A DNA stretch of 64,000 bases, from the NCBI RefSeq assembly GCF_014698935.1, contig NZ_JACVMN010000002.1, forward strand, positions 620,001 through 684,000, given 5' to 3'. The notes under the pieces were generated by a model that saw only the letters and a program-made list of their open reading frames with translations, did no database searches and had not been told where the DNA came from. Of this stretch, positions 26,597 to 34,910 are shown one piece after another. Position numbers and translations under genes: made by a program. Within the stretch, counting starts at the first letter, position 1. Each line of letters starts with the position of its first letter. This DNA comes from Flagellimonas sp. S3867 (GTDB lineage Bacteria; Bacteroidota; Bacteroidia; Flavobacteriales; Flavobacteriaceae).

Positions 26597-27436
26597 ATGG
26601 CGAATTTTGCACTGGGCATTGGTTTGGAATATGTGGATGCGGTATATGATACCATCACGGGAAGCGATTTTTCACAGTATACCCTTACAGGCATGAAGGC
26701 CCTGGCCATCCTGTTTTTCTTGATCAACATCATGAAAAAGTACAATGAGGGCATTGCGCAGCGGGATGGACATACCTGGGGCCTTACACCAACGGAACTG
26801 GCCAAGAACTTTGCCGTGGTCATCCTGGTCATATTCTCGGACCAGGTCCTGGGGGTCTTTGACAACATATTGGTCAGCATTGAAAACCAATATCGAAATA
26901 CGGCCCCGGACCTTCTGCCACTACAATTACAGGATATTTCAATTGAGGAGGAAGCGGGAATTCTGGATGCCGCGAGCAAAGGATTGGCCCTTTTGTACGA
27001 AGCCCTGGTCAGTCCCTTTTATGGAATGCGGATCTTGGCCTTTATCATCAGTGTGTTCCTTTGGCTGTTGGACCTGTTCATCTATCCACTTTTTTTGGCG
27101 GAACGGTTCTTTCTTTTGGGTATCATGAGAGCGTTTTTTCCCTTGGTCATCAGCTTGGCCGTCTTTGAGAAGTTCAGGAGCCTAGCATATACCTTTTTCA
27201 AGCTCTATGCCGCAGTATATATGTTGGTGCCTGCATTTTTTTTGGTGAACATCTTTATCAATGCCCTTTATACGGAACTCACCAAGGATTTTTGGGTGAA
27301 CCTGTTTGGAACGGAATATGGCAGTAGCGTCTTTGCTCCCTTGGTGGAACTGGGCACCGTTGGGTTCATCGTCTTCTTGAAGTTCAAACTGTACCGAAGG
27401 GCAACCTCATTCTCACTGAAACTTTTTGGCGCCTAA
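26597..27436 (+). CDS. traJ: Conjugal transfer protein TraJ (VirB6-like)
   Basis: 279 residues from ATG 26,597. A polytopic inner-membrane protein with about six helices; the first is at about 32-50 (MKALAILFFLINIM) and others lie at about 155-180, 175-205, 210-235 and 255-272. DUF/TraJ conserved parts GHTWGLTPTELAKN and FDNILVSIEN are present. It should form part of the translocation channel next to TraG. Confidence 0.87.
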   Translation: MANFALGIGLEYVDAVYDTITGSDFSQYTLTGMKALAILFFLINIMKKYNEGIAQRDGHTWGLTPTELAKNFAVVILVIFSDQVLGVFDNILVSIENQYRNTAPDLLPLQLQDISIEEEAGILDAASKGLALLYEALVSPFYGMRILAFIISVFLWLLDLFIYPLFLAERFFLLGIMRAFFPLVISLAVFEKFRSLAYTFFKLYAAVYMLVPAFFLVNIFINALYTELTKDFWVNLFGTEYGSSVFAPLVELGTVGFIVFLKFKLYRRATSFSLKLFGA

Positions 27437-27460
27437 ATCCAATCATAAAATTCAAATCAT

Positions 27461-28075
27461 ATGAAGACAATGTACAAAGACATCGAGGGAATCCTTAGGG
27501 CGAACCGTTTTGTGGTATTGACCGTGGTCATCGTCTCGAGCCTTTCCACCTCTTTTTCAAGCTTGCTGTCCTATAAGATGTACCAAGAAGGCAAGGGAGG
27601 GACGTTCGCCATAGGAACGGACGGTTCGGTCATTCCCTTGAAATGGGCCGATCAGAATGAAAACCTTGAGGTGGAGGCCCTGTCCCATTTGGAACTGTTC
27701 CACCATTATTTCTATGGCATCGATGCTAGTAATTATCAAGGGAACATCGAAAAGGCCCTTTGGCTCGGGGACAGTTCCGTGGACAATGTGTACCGACAGA
27801 AAAAGGCAGATGGGGTCTATAACAGGCTTTTGCAATATTCCCTGGTCCAAAAGGTCATTTCAGTGGACACCGAACTTTCCATACGGGAAGGAGGCTGCTC
27901 GTTCAGGGCAACAGTGATTTTTGAGATCGATCGGGGGACAGTGACCGATACCTATGAGCTAAAGACCTCGGGTAGCCTTGTCCAGGTGGACCGGAACTTT
28001 CCCAACAACGCCCATGGGCTGTTGATAGGCAACTATTTTGAAAATTCATTGAGAAGGGTCAATGACAAATATTAA
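27461..28075 (+). CDS. traK: Conjugal transfer protein TraK (VirB8-like)
   Basis: 204 residues. One N-terminal membrane helix (about 17-40) is followed by a periplasmic VirB8/NTF2-like domain. Family landmarks are ALSHLELFHHYFYGID, ALWLGDSS and FRATVIFEIDRGT. It bridges the inner-membrane complex to TraM/TraN. TraL, which usually follows TraK in CTnDOT-type elements, is absent: traM starts 11 bp later. Confidence 0.88.
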   Translation: MKTMYKDIEGILRANRFVVLTVVIVSSLSTSFSSLLSYKMYQEGKGGTFAIGTDGSVIPLKWADQNENLEVEALSHLELFHHYFYGIDASNYQGNIEKALWLGDSSVDNVYRQKKADGVYNRLLQYSLVQKVISVDTELSIREGGCSFRATVIFEIDRGTVTDTYELKTSGSLVQVDRNFPNNAHGLLIGNYFENSLRRVNDKY

Positions 28076-28086
28076 AGAGCAACACT

Positions 28087-29028
28087 ATGAAGTTGAATAA
28101 AAAGAAAATCGTTTTTGGGATCGTCATTGGATTGGTCATCGCTTTTATGGTGGTCTATTCCATGCTCTTCCTGTCGGGTGGAGATGATGCGGGATCCCAA
28201 CTGCACCACCCAGAGGTGCCCCAATTGGAAGAGGGGCAAAAGGAATATACCTCCAAACTGGAGGCCATCAATGACCTCAAGGAGGTAAGAACAAGCAATG
28301 CCCCAAGTATCTATGATGAAAAGTATCTAGATTCCACGGGGCTCTTTGATCCAGATCTGATCGATAGGGAAAAGGCCCGTATCGTGGACAGCATCTATAG
28401 ATTGGGCCGTATTGATTACTCCAAGGGAACCTATCGAAAAACGCTTGAAGAAAAGGAGATGGGGAAAAAGGTCCTAAAGAAAAAGGCCCAAGCGAAAATG
28501 GTACCAAAACCCAATGTGGCCAAGCCACCCTCTATTCAGGAAATGGCCGTGGAACAACAACTGTTCTTTGCCTCATCCCCACTTCCGGGAGCTACCGATA
28601 ATGGAATGGTCCTTCCGGCCATGGTATGGCGGGAGCAGACCGTAAGGACAAATGACCGTTTGGAGTTCCGTACCCTGGAGAAAATTACAATAGATGGTAT
28701 GACCTTCCCTAAGAACACTGTGGTATTTGGCATTGTCTCCTTCAAACCCAATAGGGTTGTTATTGACATCGGGAACATCGGCCACCTCCCCATAAAACTA
28801 ACAGCCCATGACTATAGTGACGGTCTCGAAGGGCTCTATATCAGGAACACCTTTAGGGCCGAGGCCTCCAAAGAAATGGTGGACGATGCCATGGATGACA
28901 TCAATGTGCCAGGCGTCCCCCAGGTCAAAGGGTTGAAGAACATCTTTAAACGTTCCAACCGAAAGGTCAGGGCAACAGTGAACAAAAATTATAAAATCCT
29001 ATTGAAAGCTGCCCGTAAAGGGCCTTAA
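28087..29028 (+). CDS. traM: Conjugal transfer protein TraM (VirB10-like)
   Basis: 313 residues. One membrane helix (about 9-30) and a charged, proline-containing linker (about 40-165) precede the conserved C-terminal domain (about 170-290; GMVLPAMVWREQTVRTNDRLEFR, GMTFPKNTVVFGIVSF). It spans the envelope and transmits energy from the ATPases to the outer-membrane pore. It is somewhat shorter than CTnDOT TraM, the difference being in the linker. Confidence 0.86.
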   Translation: MKLNKKKIVFGIVIGLVIAFMVVYSMLFLSGGDDAGSQLHHPEVPQLEEGQKEYTSKLEAINDLKEVRTSNAPSIYDEKYLDSTGLFDPDLIDREKARIVDSIYRLGRIDYSKGTYRKTLEEKEMGKKVLKKKAQAKMVPKPNVAKPPSIQEMAVEQQLFFASSPLPGATDNGMVLPAMVWREQTVRTNDRLEFRTLEKITIDGMTFPKNTVVFGIVSFKPNRVVIDIGNIGHLPIKLTAHDYSDGLEGLYIRNTFRAEASKEMVDDAMDDINVPGVPQVKGLKNIFKRSNRKVRATVNKNYKILLKAARKGP

Positions 29029-29040
29029 CAAAAAAACATC

Positions 29041-29871
29041 ATGAGAAGAATATTTATCATTTTGGGATCGTTACTGACCGTAATCGCCCAAGCCAGCAAT
29101 AACAGAACATTGGACACCATTTATGCCAATGAGCATATGAACATGGCCCTTTTCTTTCCCTCGGAGATCAAACAGGGCATTGTGGGGAACAGCAATTTTG
29201 TCTTTACCTATAACCGTGAAAAACAACAGACCCTGGGATTGTTGAAGGCCGTTCCCGGAAAGGACAGTAATCTATTGGTGATCACGGATGACGGCAGCAT
29301 ATACTCCTACATCATCCGTTATGCCAAAGAACTACAGTATCCCAATCGGTTCATCACCGAACCGGAACGTATCGGAACTGAAAGACAGGGGATGGGGATA
29401 ACTTCCCGAAAAGAAGTTCCAAGGGAAACTGTCCGGGATTCTTCCGTCCCCGTTAAAAGGGTCGGAGAAAAGTTTCTGGAATCCTGTGATGCACTGTTGC
29501 GACTTCCCAAGCGGAAAAACATCAAGAAAAAGACCAAAGGACTCTCGCTGGCCGTCACGAACATGTACCACATGGAAAATGGAGCATACGTCCAATTCGA
29601 AGTAAGGAACAGCTCAGGCACCCAATTTGAATTTGGGGAATTAGAGCTGTACAAGGTCAGTGGGGAAAGGGCAAGAAAGGCTTCCTTCCAAGAATTGGAA
29701 TTGATGCCCATCTACAAACATAACATCCCTGAGAAAATTGATCACGGACAGACCGCCAGTTTTGTTTATGTCCTTCCAAGGTTTCATTTGGATAAAAGGG
29801 AAAAGTTGCGGGCAGTGCTTTCAGAACGTTCTACCAACAGAATGATTTCACTAAAATTCATTGATCCTTGA
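29041..29871 (+). CDS. traN: Conjugal transfer protein TraN (DUF4138, VirB9-like)
   Basis: 276 residues with a signal peptide (about 1-19). The N-terminal strand-rich domain has DTIYANEHMNMALFFPSEIKQG, the DUF4138 signature. The C-terminal domain has LAVTNMYHMENGAYVQFEVRN. It is the outer-membrane-side partner of TraM. It is the last gene of the tra operon; the 90-bp gap to the convergent metallo-beta-lactamase gene has no strong hairpin. Confidence 0.86.
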   Translation: MRRIFIILGSLLTVIAQASNNRTLDTIYANEHMNMALFFPSEIKQGIVGNSNFVFTYNREKQQTLGLLKAVPGKDSNLLVITDDGSIYSYIIRYAKELQYPNRFITEPERIGTERQGMGITSRKEVPRETVRDSSVPVKRVGEKFLESCDALLRLPKRKNIKKKTKGLSLAVTNMYHMENGAYVQFEVRNSSGTQFEFGELELYKVSGERARKASFQELELMPIYKHNIPEKIDHGQTASFVYVLPRFHLDKREKLRAVLSERSTNRMISLKFIDP

Positions 29872-29961
29872 CATAAAGAAGAGGAAGATAAATGAACATT
29901 GTTCAGAATCCTTTTTTGCGTGGATTGGGCAAAACTGATATCATTGTTGTCTATGCCTTAA

Positions 29962-31143
29962 TTATTGCCGACGTGGATTATTATCCGTTTTGAATTTTCT
30001 CGACGTGGAAATAGTGAAGTCATCTCCGCCGGTACTTATAACAACATCGCTTTGATAAATTGCCTGAATTGCCCTGATACTGGTCGGCATCCTTGCCTCG
30101 GTACTGCCCCATGATGTTTGGATGATCCTATAAACCAGTGCTTCGTCCAACCTTTTCAACGCACTATTGTGAGGATGCTTATGTGTATTTCCATTGCCTG
30201 CCGAAATTACAGCAATGATCGGTTTGATAGCCTTCAAAAATTCAATTTCAGAACCATTGTTTGCACCGTGATGGTTAACATGCAGCACATCTACTATTAT
30301 GTCCTTGTTCTTAATGTATTCCCCAACGGCAGCTTCAACTTTTGCATTCTCCTTACTGTGCTTCCTTCCAATCAAATCACCGGATATAAGAAAGTCAAAC
30401 GTATTATACTGCAGTAAAAAAGAAAGACTCCTTTCATTTTCTGTATTTACCTTTCCTACTCTTGCAATCCTTTCCCTCACGAATCCGTTTGCAGCAAGCG
30501 CTATTAATTTGGCCCCATTACCAAGGTCAATTTCAAAGTTTTCCACATCCGATCTTGTTGTCAAGGAAATTCTATTGCCCTTTGCATTGGCAATATGAAG
30601 ATATTTTTGATATGCTTGGGATGTTGGAGGGTTTTCATCACCCCGATCGACAAATTTTCCCACTGTAATATCATCATCTGTCCCAAACTCCTCAGGGTCA
30701 GGCTTGAAAAATCTTCGTCCTATCCAATCAGCATCCCCATCCCCATCATCATCGCCAACAGCTCCTGGATGCCCGTTAAACCCTAACAGAAAGCCCACTC
30801 CGTGTACCCCTCCCGACGCCAACCCTCCTATATGGTCCGCATCATAATGGGAAACTATTAGAAAATCGATATGGTCCACATTGCGTTTCGATAATACCGC
30901 TCTGATTATATTGCCCCCATCCCTTTCGGGAATGTCCCCTGCATCAAACAAGACATTGATTCGTGAACCATCGCTCGCAACAGGTCCTTGTATCAATGTT
31001 GCATCTCCCTGTCCCACCCTGATATTTACAATTTCAAGGTCTTGGGCACAAATTTTATTGACTAGACTGCTCAAAAGAAATGAACAGGAGAAAAGATAAA
31101 TTGTGATTTTTTTAAAGTCACCTATAGTATTGGATATGTCCAT
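29962..31143 (-). CDS. Secreted metallo-beta-lactamase-fold hydrolase (ComEC/Rec2 hydrolase-domain-like)
   Basis: About 393 residues from ATG 31,143, with a signal peptide (SCSFLLSSLVNKICAQ). The MBL fold is complete: VGQGDATLI, LFDAGD, the metal motif VSHYDADH, SGDL, and LHVNHHG. The sequence resembles the soluble hydrolase domain of the competence protein ComEC, but there is no membrane competence domain, so it is a free periplasmic or exported enzyme. An acidic GDDDGDGDADW insert resembles calcium-binding loops. Substrate unknown; a nuclease acting on extracellular DNA is one possibility. It is cargo read against the tra operon. Confidence 0.78.
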   Translation of the reverse strand: MDISNTIGDFKKITIYLFSCSFLLSSLVNKICAQDLEIVNIRVGQGDATLIQGPVASDGSRINVLFDAGDIPERDGGNIIRAVLSKRNVDHIDFLIVSHYDADHIGGLASGGVHGVGFLLGFNGHPGAVGDDDGDGDADWIGRRFFKPDPEEFGTDDDITVGKFVDRGDENPPTSQAYQKYLHIANAKGNRISLTTRSDVENFEIDLGNGAKLIALAANGFVRERIARVGKVNTENERSLSFLLQYNTFDFLISGDLIGRKHSKENAKVEAAVGEYIKNKDIIVDVLHVNHHGANNGSEIEFLKAIKPIIAVISAGNGNTHKHPHNSALKRLDEALVYRIIQTSWGSTEARMPTSIRAIQAIYQSDVVISTGGDDFTISTSRKFKTDNNPRRQ

Positions 31144-31434
31144 ATGAAAGGATTTTAAGTTTCTCAACAGCGTAAAACATTAAAATAGAGACAATTCCTA
31201 CAAAAAGCAATACAAACCATATATTCGGTCAATTATTATGTATAGTCTGCCAAAAACACTTTTAAATATCCTTCGTCCAGATATGGCAAGTACCCTAATA
31301 ATGTCTTCTGACTAAATGAAGTTTTTCGGTGAATTCTATCAACATAATACACAGGCCTTTCATTGGGGTCCATTTTGAATTTCTTAAATGCTCCCATTCC
31401 TTTCGGATTCTCCGTTATTGATCTCCTTTCCCAG

Positions 31435-31503
31435 GCCGTCGGCTCTCCCTTTTTGACGGCAAAACAACAACATCCATTCTTGTCACGGCGGCATAAAGCC
31501 GCC
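31435..31503. other. Two adjacent hairpins in the gene-free gap before ssb
   Basis: GCCGTC...GACGGC (31,435-31,460) and GGCGGC-ATAAA-GCCGCC (31,487-31,503) stand in the 465-bp noncoding stretch 31,144-31,608. Neither has a T-run, so they are not simple terminators. The position just before the small ORF, ssb and the mobilization module suggests a structured site such as a single-strand initiation signal or regulatory leader. This is inferred only. Confidence 0.4.
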
Positions 31504-31608
31504 CCAGCTTTTTATACGCCCTTTGCAAGCTTGGATGTTGTACCACCATAAGCAACAAAAAGGATACATGACGGCACTATGGGAAGTAAATCATTTAAAA
31601 CAATAACG

Positions 31609-31746
31609 ATGAAATCATACGAAAAAAATAAAACGGGAGCATTCCAAAAGTTAAAAGACAACAAAAAGGAAAACACTCTGGATATAATAAGTAAATCAGT
31701 TTTCAATGCCCTGACGGATAGGGCTTCACTATACAGTAATCTTTAA
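31609..31746 (+). CDS. Small basic protein upstream of ssb
   Basis: 45 residues, lysine- and asparagine-rich start (MKSYEKNKTGAFQKLKDNKK) and a short hydrophobic-polar end (NALTDRASLYSNL). It ends 11 bp before ssb and is in the same direction. No family is recognised. The clean frame, its start after an A-rich stretch and close coupling to ssb favour a real gene. Confidence 0.45.
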   Translation: MKSYEKNKTGAFQKLKDNKKENTLDIISKSVFNALTDRASLYSNL

Positions 31747-31757
31747 ATTTTTTAATC

Positions 31758-32195
31758 ATGAGTACATTGAGAAACAAAGTCCAATTGATCGGGAACATAG
31801 GGAGCGACCCAAAGGTTACCGTTCTAGAGAGCGGAAGCAAAACGGTGCGCTTTTCCATGGCGACCAACGAGTATTACAGAAACGCCAAAGGGGAAAAGGT
31901 GCAGTCCACCCAATGGCACAATGTGGTGGCCTGGGACAAAAAGGCTGATGTCATTGAAAAGTATGCCCATAAGGGCAAGGAAATTGCCATCGAGGGCAGG
32001 TTGATCTCACGCAGCTACACCAACGAAATGGACGTGAAATGCTACGTTACCGAGATCTTGGCCACCGAGATCATGTTGTTGGGAGCCAAGGAAAGCAATG
32101 GGGGGTCTCCAAAGCCAGAACAGGCCACTACAAATAGCAAGGAACAAAAGACCGTTTCCAAGGCCAATGATGGCAAAGTAGAAAAAGCTGCTTGA
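31758..32195 (+). CDS. ssb: Single-stranded DNA-binding protein
   Basis: 145 residues. The OB-fold (about 1-110) shows LRNKVQLIGNIGSDPKV, RFSMATNEYYRN, TQWHNVVAWDK and GKEIAIEGRLISRSY, all typical SSB strands. The tail is lysine-rich and lacks the acidic DDIPF-like end of housekeeping SSBs, as often in conjugative-element copies. It should coat the transferred strand. A strong terminator follows. Confidence 0.93.
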   Translation: MSTLRNKVQLIGNIGSDPKVTVLESGSKTVRFSMATNEYYRNAKGEKVQSTQWHNVVAWDKKADVIEKYAHKGKEIAIEGRLISRSYTNEMDVKCYVTEILATEIMLLGAKESNGGSPKPEQATTNSKEQKTVSKANDGKVEKAA

Positions 32196-32216
32196 TCGGA
32201 TAGCCATGAACACAAA

Positions 32217-32250
32217 GAGGGCGCACGCCACCTAATTGTCCGCCCTCTTT
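32217..32250 (+). terminator. Terminator of ssb
   Basis: GAGGGCG (32,217-32,223) pairs perfectly with CGCCCTC (32,241-32,247) and a T-run follows directly. Confidence 0.85.
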
Positions 32251-32280
32251 TTTCATTATAGATTCTCAAAAGAACATACA

Positions 32281-32730
32281 ATGGGAACACAAGTCAACGA
32301 AATAAGCATACGTTACAAACAGCGAATCCCCGCTCCCTTTTGGAAACAGATCAAATGCTCCAAGGATGCAGCGGAACTCTTGTTCCAAACATGGAACAAG
32401 GATACGATAGAAGTCCACGAATCCTTTAAGATCGTGTTGTTGAACAATAGCAATAAAGTGAAGGGCATTTACCAGATATCACAGGGCGGTATCACGGCAA
32501 CCTTGGTCGATCTTCGAATCCTTTTTGCCGTGGTGCTAAAAACGCTATCCGTAGGTGTGATCCTTTCACACTCCCACCCCAGTGGGAAATTAGAGGCCAG
32601 TGATCACGACAGACGGATTACGGACAAGATCAAAAAAGCAGCGGAACTTTTTGATGTCAAGATATTGGATCACATCATCATTGCCCCAACCGGGGAATAC
32701 TACAGTTTTGCGGACAACGGCCAACTCTAA
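32281..32730 (+). CDS. RadC-type JAB-domain protein
   Basis: 149 residues from ATG 32,281. The JAMM/JAB metal site is complete: Glu in EVHESFKIV and SHSHPSGKLEASDHD (HxHPSG...SxxD). The N-terminal helix-hairpin-helix part of chromosomal RadC is missing. Proteins of this size are standard backbone genes of Bacteroidota ICEs; their biochemical role remains unclear. It follows ssb after a terminator and is read the same way. Confidence 0.88.
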   Translation: MGTQVNEISIRYKQRIPAPFWKQIKCSKDAAELLFQTWNKDTIEVHESFKIVLLNNSNKVKGIYQISQGGITATLVDLRILFAVVLKTLSVGVILSHSHPSGKLEASDHDRRITDKIKKAAELFDVKILDHIIIAPTGEYYSFADNGQL

Positions 32731-32740
32731 ATTCCACATC

Positions 32741-32938
32741 ATGATCCATTTGAATTTTTCACACCTTACCCAAGAGATGCAGGAAGAGCTTTTAATGATG
32801 GCCCGTGAACATGTGGAACATCTTTATAAGGATTCCATCCAATCATATTGTGATAAAAATGGCGGGAATCATGAGAAACTGATGGACGAGGAGGCCATAA
32901 AGATGTTGTACACTTATGATTATGTGTTCAATATTTGA
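32741..32938 (+). CDS. Small helical protein of the ICE backbone
   Basis: 65 residues: IHLNFSHLTQEMQEELLMMAREHVEHLY then an acidic, helical remainder. No signal peptide, no recognised family. It begins 10 bp after the RadC-like gene and ends just before a terminator, so it is the last gene of that transcript. Confidence 0.65.
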   Translation: MIHLNFSHLTQEMQEELLMMAREHVEHLYKDSIQSYCDKNGGNHEKLMDEEAIKMLYTYDYVFNI

Positions 32939-32964
32939 TTCGGGCATTGTCCGGCAAAAAAGTG

Positions 32965-32990
32965 GGGAGCCATTTTGGTTCCCTTTTTCT
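32965..32990 (+). terminator. Terminator after the RadC-like unit
   Basis: GGGAGCC / GGTTCCC stem (one G-T pair) with a 5-nt loop followed by TTTTTCTTTTT. It closes the small transcript and isolates the oriT region. Confidence 0.75.
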
Positions 32991-33120
32991 TTTTAAAGAT
33001 TTTCCACTCCATCCATCAGTATCGTTGCATTTTTCCTAAAACCCTCCTTCCCAAACTCTTAAAATCCATTGTTTTTCCAACAGGATAACCCAAGGCCAAT
33101 ACTTTGGGATTGGTATGGAG

Positions 33121-33329
33121 TTTTCCCCGCCCGCGCGGGGAAACGGAATAGCGAGAGGGTAGCACGGCAAGCCGGCGCTACGGGTTTGGTTTGCTCCGCA
33201 AAGGCCCATAAACAAAGGGGTGGACGTATTCGACAGCTTTTCCCTCAAAAACCAGAAATGGGTCAAATCCCTTGGGAAGGCCCATGAACAGCGAAAAATA
33301 ATGACCCATTCATATCAAAAACAGGGATT
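33121..33329 (+). other. Probable oriT region of the ICE
   Basis: Noncoding DNA directly before the mobilization gene. It holds a GC-rich hairpin (CCCCGC-CCGC-GCGGGG, 33,125-33,140, with TTT/AAA extensions), then AGCGAGAGGGTAGCACG (33,150-33,166). This runs into a GTAGC...GCTAC stem-loop (33,159-33,181), a GGGTCAAATCCC word near 33,260 and GACCCATT near 33,302. Stem-loops with flanking short repeats immediately upstream of mobA-mobB are where oriT lies in Bacteroidota elements. A diverged, inverted copy exists at 456-764. The nick site cannot be fixed from sequence alone. Confidence 0.65.
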
Positions 33330-33875
33330 ATGGAACAATTTTATACGATACGGTTCAAGCGAGGGACCGCCCAAAGGTTCAAACAGTTTTCAAAAAAGGT
33401 GGCCAAATCCTATTCGTCCACACTTGAATCCGTCATGGACTTTTTTGAATGGCATGGCTTTACACCTTTGGACAGACTTGGCAAAAGCTTCCTCCAAGAG
33501 GTCATCAAGAACCAGAAACTTACAGAGACCTCCATCAAACGTACAGAGGCCTCCATTGCCATTATCCGTGACATCGAGATCACTCAGACCAAGCCCACCA
33601 ATGCCATTCTGGAGGCCCTGCTCGAACAAAAGGTCAAACATGAAAGGCCAAAGGTGGAGCAAAGACCACCCAAAAAGGGACCCCCAATAGAGATCACCGT
33701 TCCCAGGATCCGCCATGAACGGCTCAAGGACAAAATGGAAATGCTCAAAAGGGAAAGCCAATATGTGGTGGAAAACGCCACCCTTGTAAAGCCCTCCTTC
33801 GGAAAACCCTATCTGCGGTTGGACATCACCGAAGGGGAACTGGAAAACTATAAGAGAACACTTCAAAATCTTTGA
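33330..33875 (+). CDS. mobA: BfmA/BtgA-type mobilization protein (relaxosome accessory, MobA)
   Basis: 181 residues. The N terminus FYTIRFKRGTAQRFKQFSKKVAKSYSS (positions 4-30) has the strand-helix-helix character of DNA-binding relaxosome proteins and matches the Bacteroides mobilization-protein pattern. A long charged coiled region (about 55-115) and a basic C-terminal segment follow. It should bind oriT and position the relaxase encoded immediately downstream. Its stop codon lies 2 bp before the relaxase ATG. Confidence 0.83.
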   Translation: MEQFYTIRFKRGTAQRFKQFSKKVAKSYSSTLESVMDFFEWHGFTPLDRLGKSFLQEVIKNQKLTETSIKRTEASIAIIRDIEITQTKPTNAILEALLEQKVKHERPKVEQRPPKKGPPIEITVPRIRHERLKDKMEMLKRESQYVVENATLVKPSFGKPYLRLDITEGELENYKRTLQNL

Positions 33876-33877
33876 TC

Positions 33878-34906
33878 ATGTACATCACCATCACAGCACA
33901 GAAAATCGGAAGGGGTTTCGAGACCTATAACAGTAGCGTACGGGACTATGTGGCCTATCTGGAAAAAGAGAACCAAGATTTGGAACCCGATCGGCAAGAA
34001 ACCTTTTTTGACCAAAATGAAAATGCCATTGCCCCTGAAAGGGTCATATCGGAAATCGACGGCAATACCGCCAAGCTCAAAAAAAGGGAGCCCAAATTCT
34101 ATTCCATTGTGGTGAGTCCCAGCCAACGGGAACTCAGACATATAGGCAATAATCCCGAGGCGCTGAGACGATATGCCCGAGAGATCATGAAGGATTATGC
34201 CACCTCCTTTTATCGGGACAGAAAGGTCACCGTTGATGACATCAAGTACTATGCAAAGATCGAGCATGAACGCACCTTTAGGGGTATTGATAAAAAGGTG
34301 CTCGAAAATGCCCCGTACCGGAAACAGATCGCCAAACTCCGTAACGACCTTGCCAAGGTGGAGCGTGGGGAGCTCCAGGGTAATCCTAAAGCCATCCAAA
34401 AGGAAATCGAACGCTTGATTCAAGAAGCCCCACACAAGATCAATGGCAAAATGGTGGTCGAGGGAATGAAAAAGGAAAGGACACAGTCCCATATCCATAT
34501 CATCGTAAGCCGAAAGGATATGACCAATACCTATAGTCTTTCCCCTGGGGCCAAGTTCAAGGAATCGGAAACCATCCTCAACGGCAAAAAGGTCAAACAG
34601 GGGTTCCATCGCGACGGGTTCTACCTATCCGCAGAAAAGACCTTTGACCGTATGTTTTCCTATCAACGGAACTATGTGGAGCGGTACAGTACCAAAAAAC
34701 TGTACCGACAAGACCCCAAAAAGTTCATGTCCCTATTGATGGGATTGCCTTCCAATGAAAAACAGATTGCCCTGAATCTGTTGCACAATGGCGGAATCCA
34801 TATCCCCAATATTCCAACCAATAAGGTACAATTGGCCTATAAGGCCATCATGAAACTCAAGCAGGGTATTCAACGGGCCATTAGATCGGGGGCCATTGAA
34901 ATCTAA
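33878..34906 (+). CDS. mobB: Relaxase/mobilization protein MobB (DUF5712 family)
   Basis: 342 residues from ATG 33,878. The N-terminal stretch YITITAQKIGRGFETYNSSV is followed by YSIVVSPSQREL, a typical relaxase strand. The metal-binding histidine motif SHIHIIVSRKD is at about residue 204-214, and a candidate nucleophile tyrosine is in the N-terminal region or RRYAREIM. It nicks oriT and pilots the transferred strand. The C-terminal part (about 290-342) looks helical and may contact the coupling protein encoded 4 bp downstream. Confidence 0.85.
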   Translation: MYITITAQKIGRGFETYNSSVRDYVAYLEKENQDLEPDRQETFFDQNENAIAPERVISEIDGNTAKLKKREPKFYSIVVSPSQRELRHIGNNPEALRRYAREIMKDYATSFYRDRKVTVDDIKYYAKIEHERTFRGIDKKVLENAPYRKQIAKLRNDLAKVERGELQGNPKAIQKEIERLIQEAPHKINGKMVVEGMKKERTQSHIHIIVSRKDMTNTYSLSPGAKFKESETILNGKKVKQGFHRDGFYLSAEKTFDRMFSYQRNYVERYSTKKLYRQDPKKFMSLLMGLPSNEKQIALNLLHNGGIHIPNIPTNKVQLAYKAIMKLKQGIQRAIRSGAIEI

Positions 34907-34910
34907 GATT

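Noticed and set aside
31363..31551. 62-residue frame in the gap before ssb
   Set aside because: No start context, no family pattern, and it runs through the two hairpins; treated as noncoding.
33863..34609. Long minus-strand frame opposite the relaxase gene (248 residues)
   Set aside because: It is a shadow of mobB in the GC-richer region; its sequence has no domain pattern. The same holds for 25,748-26,587 opposite traG/traI.
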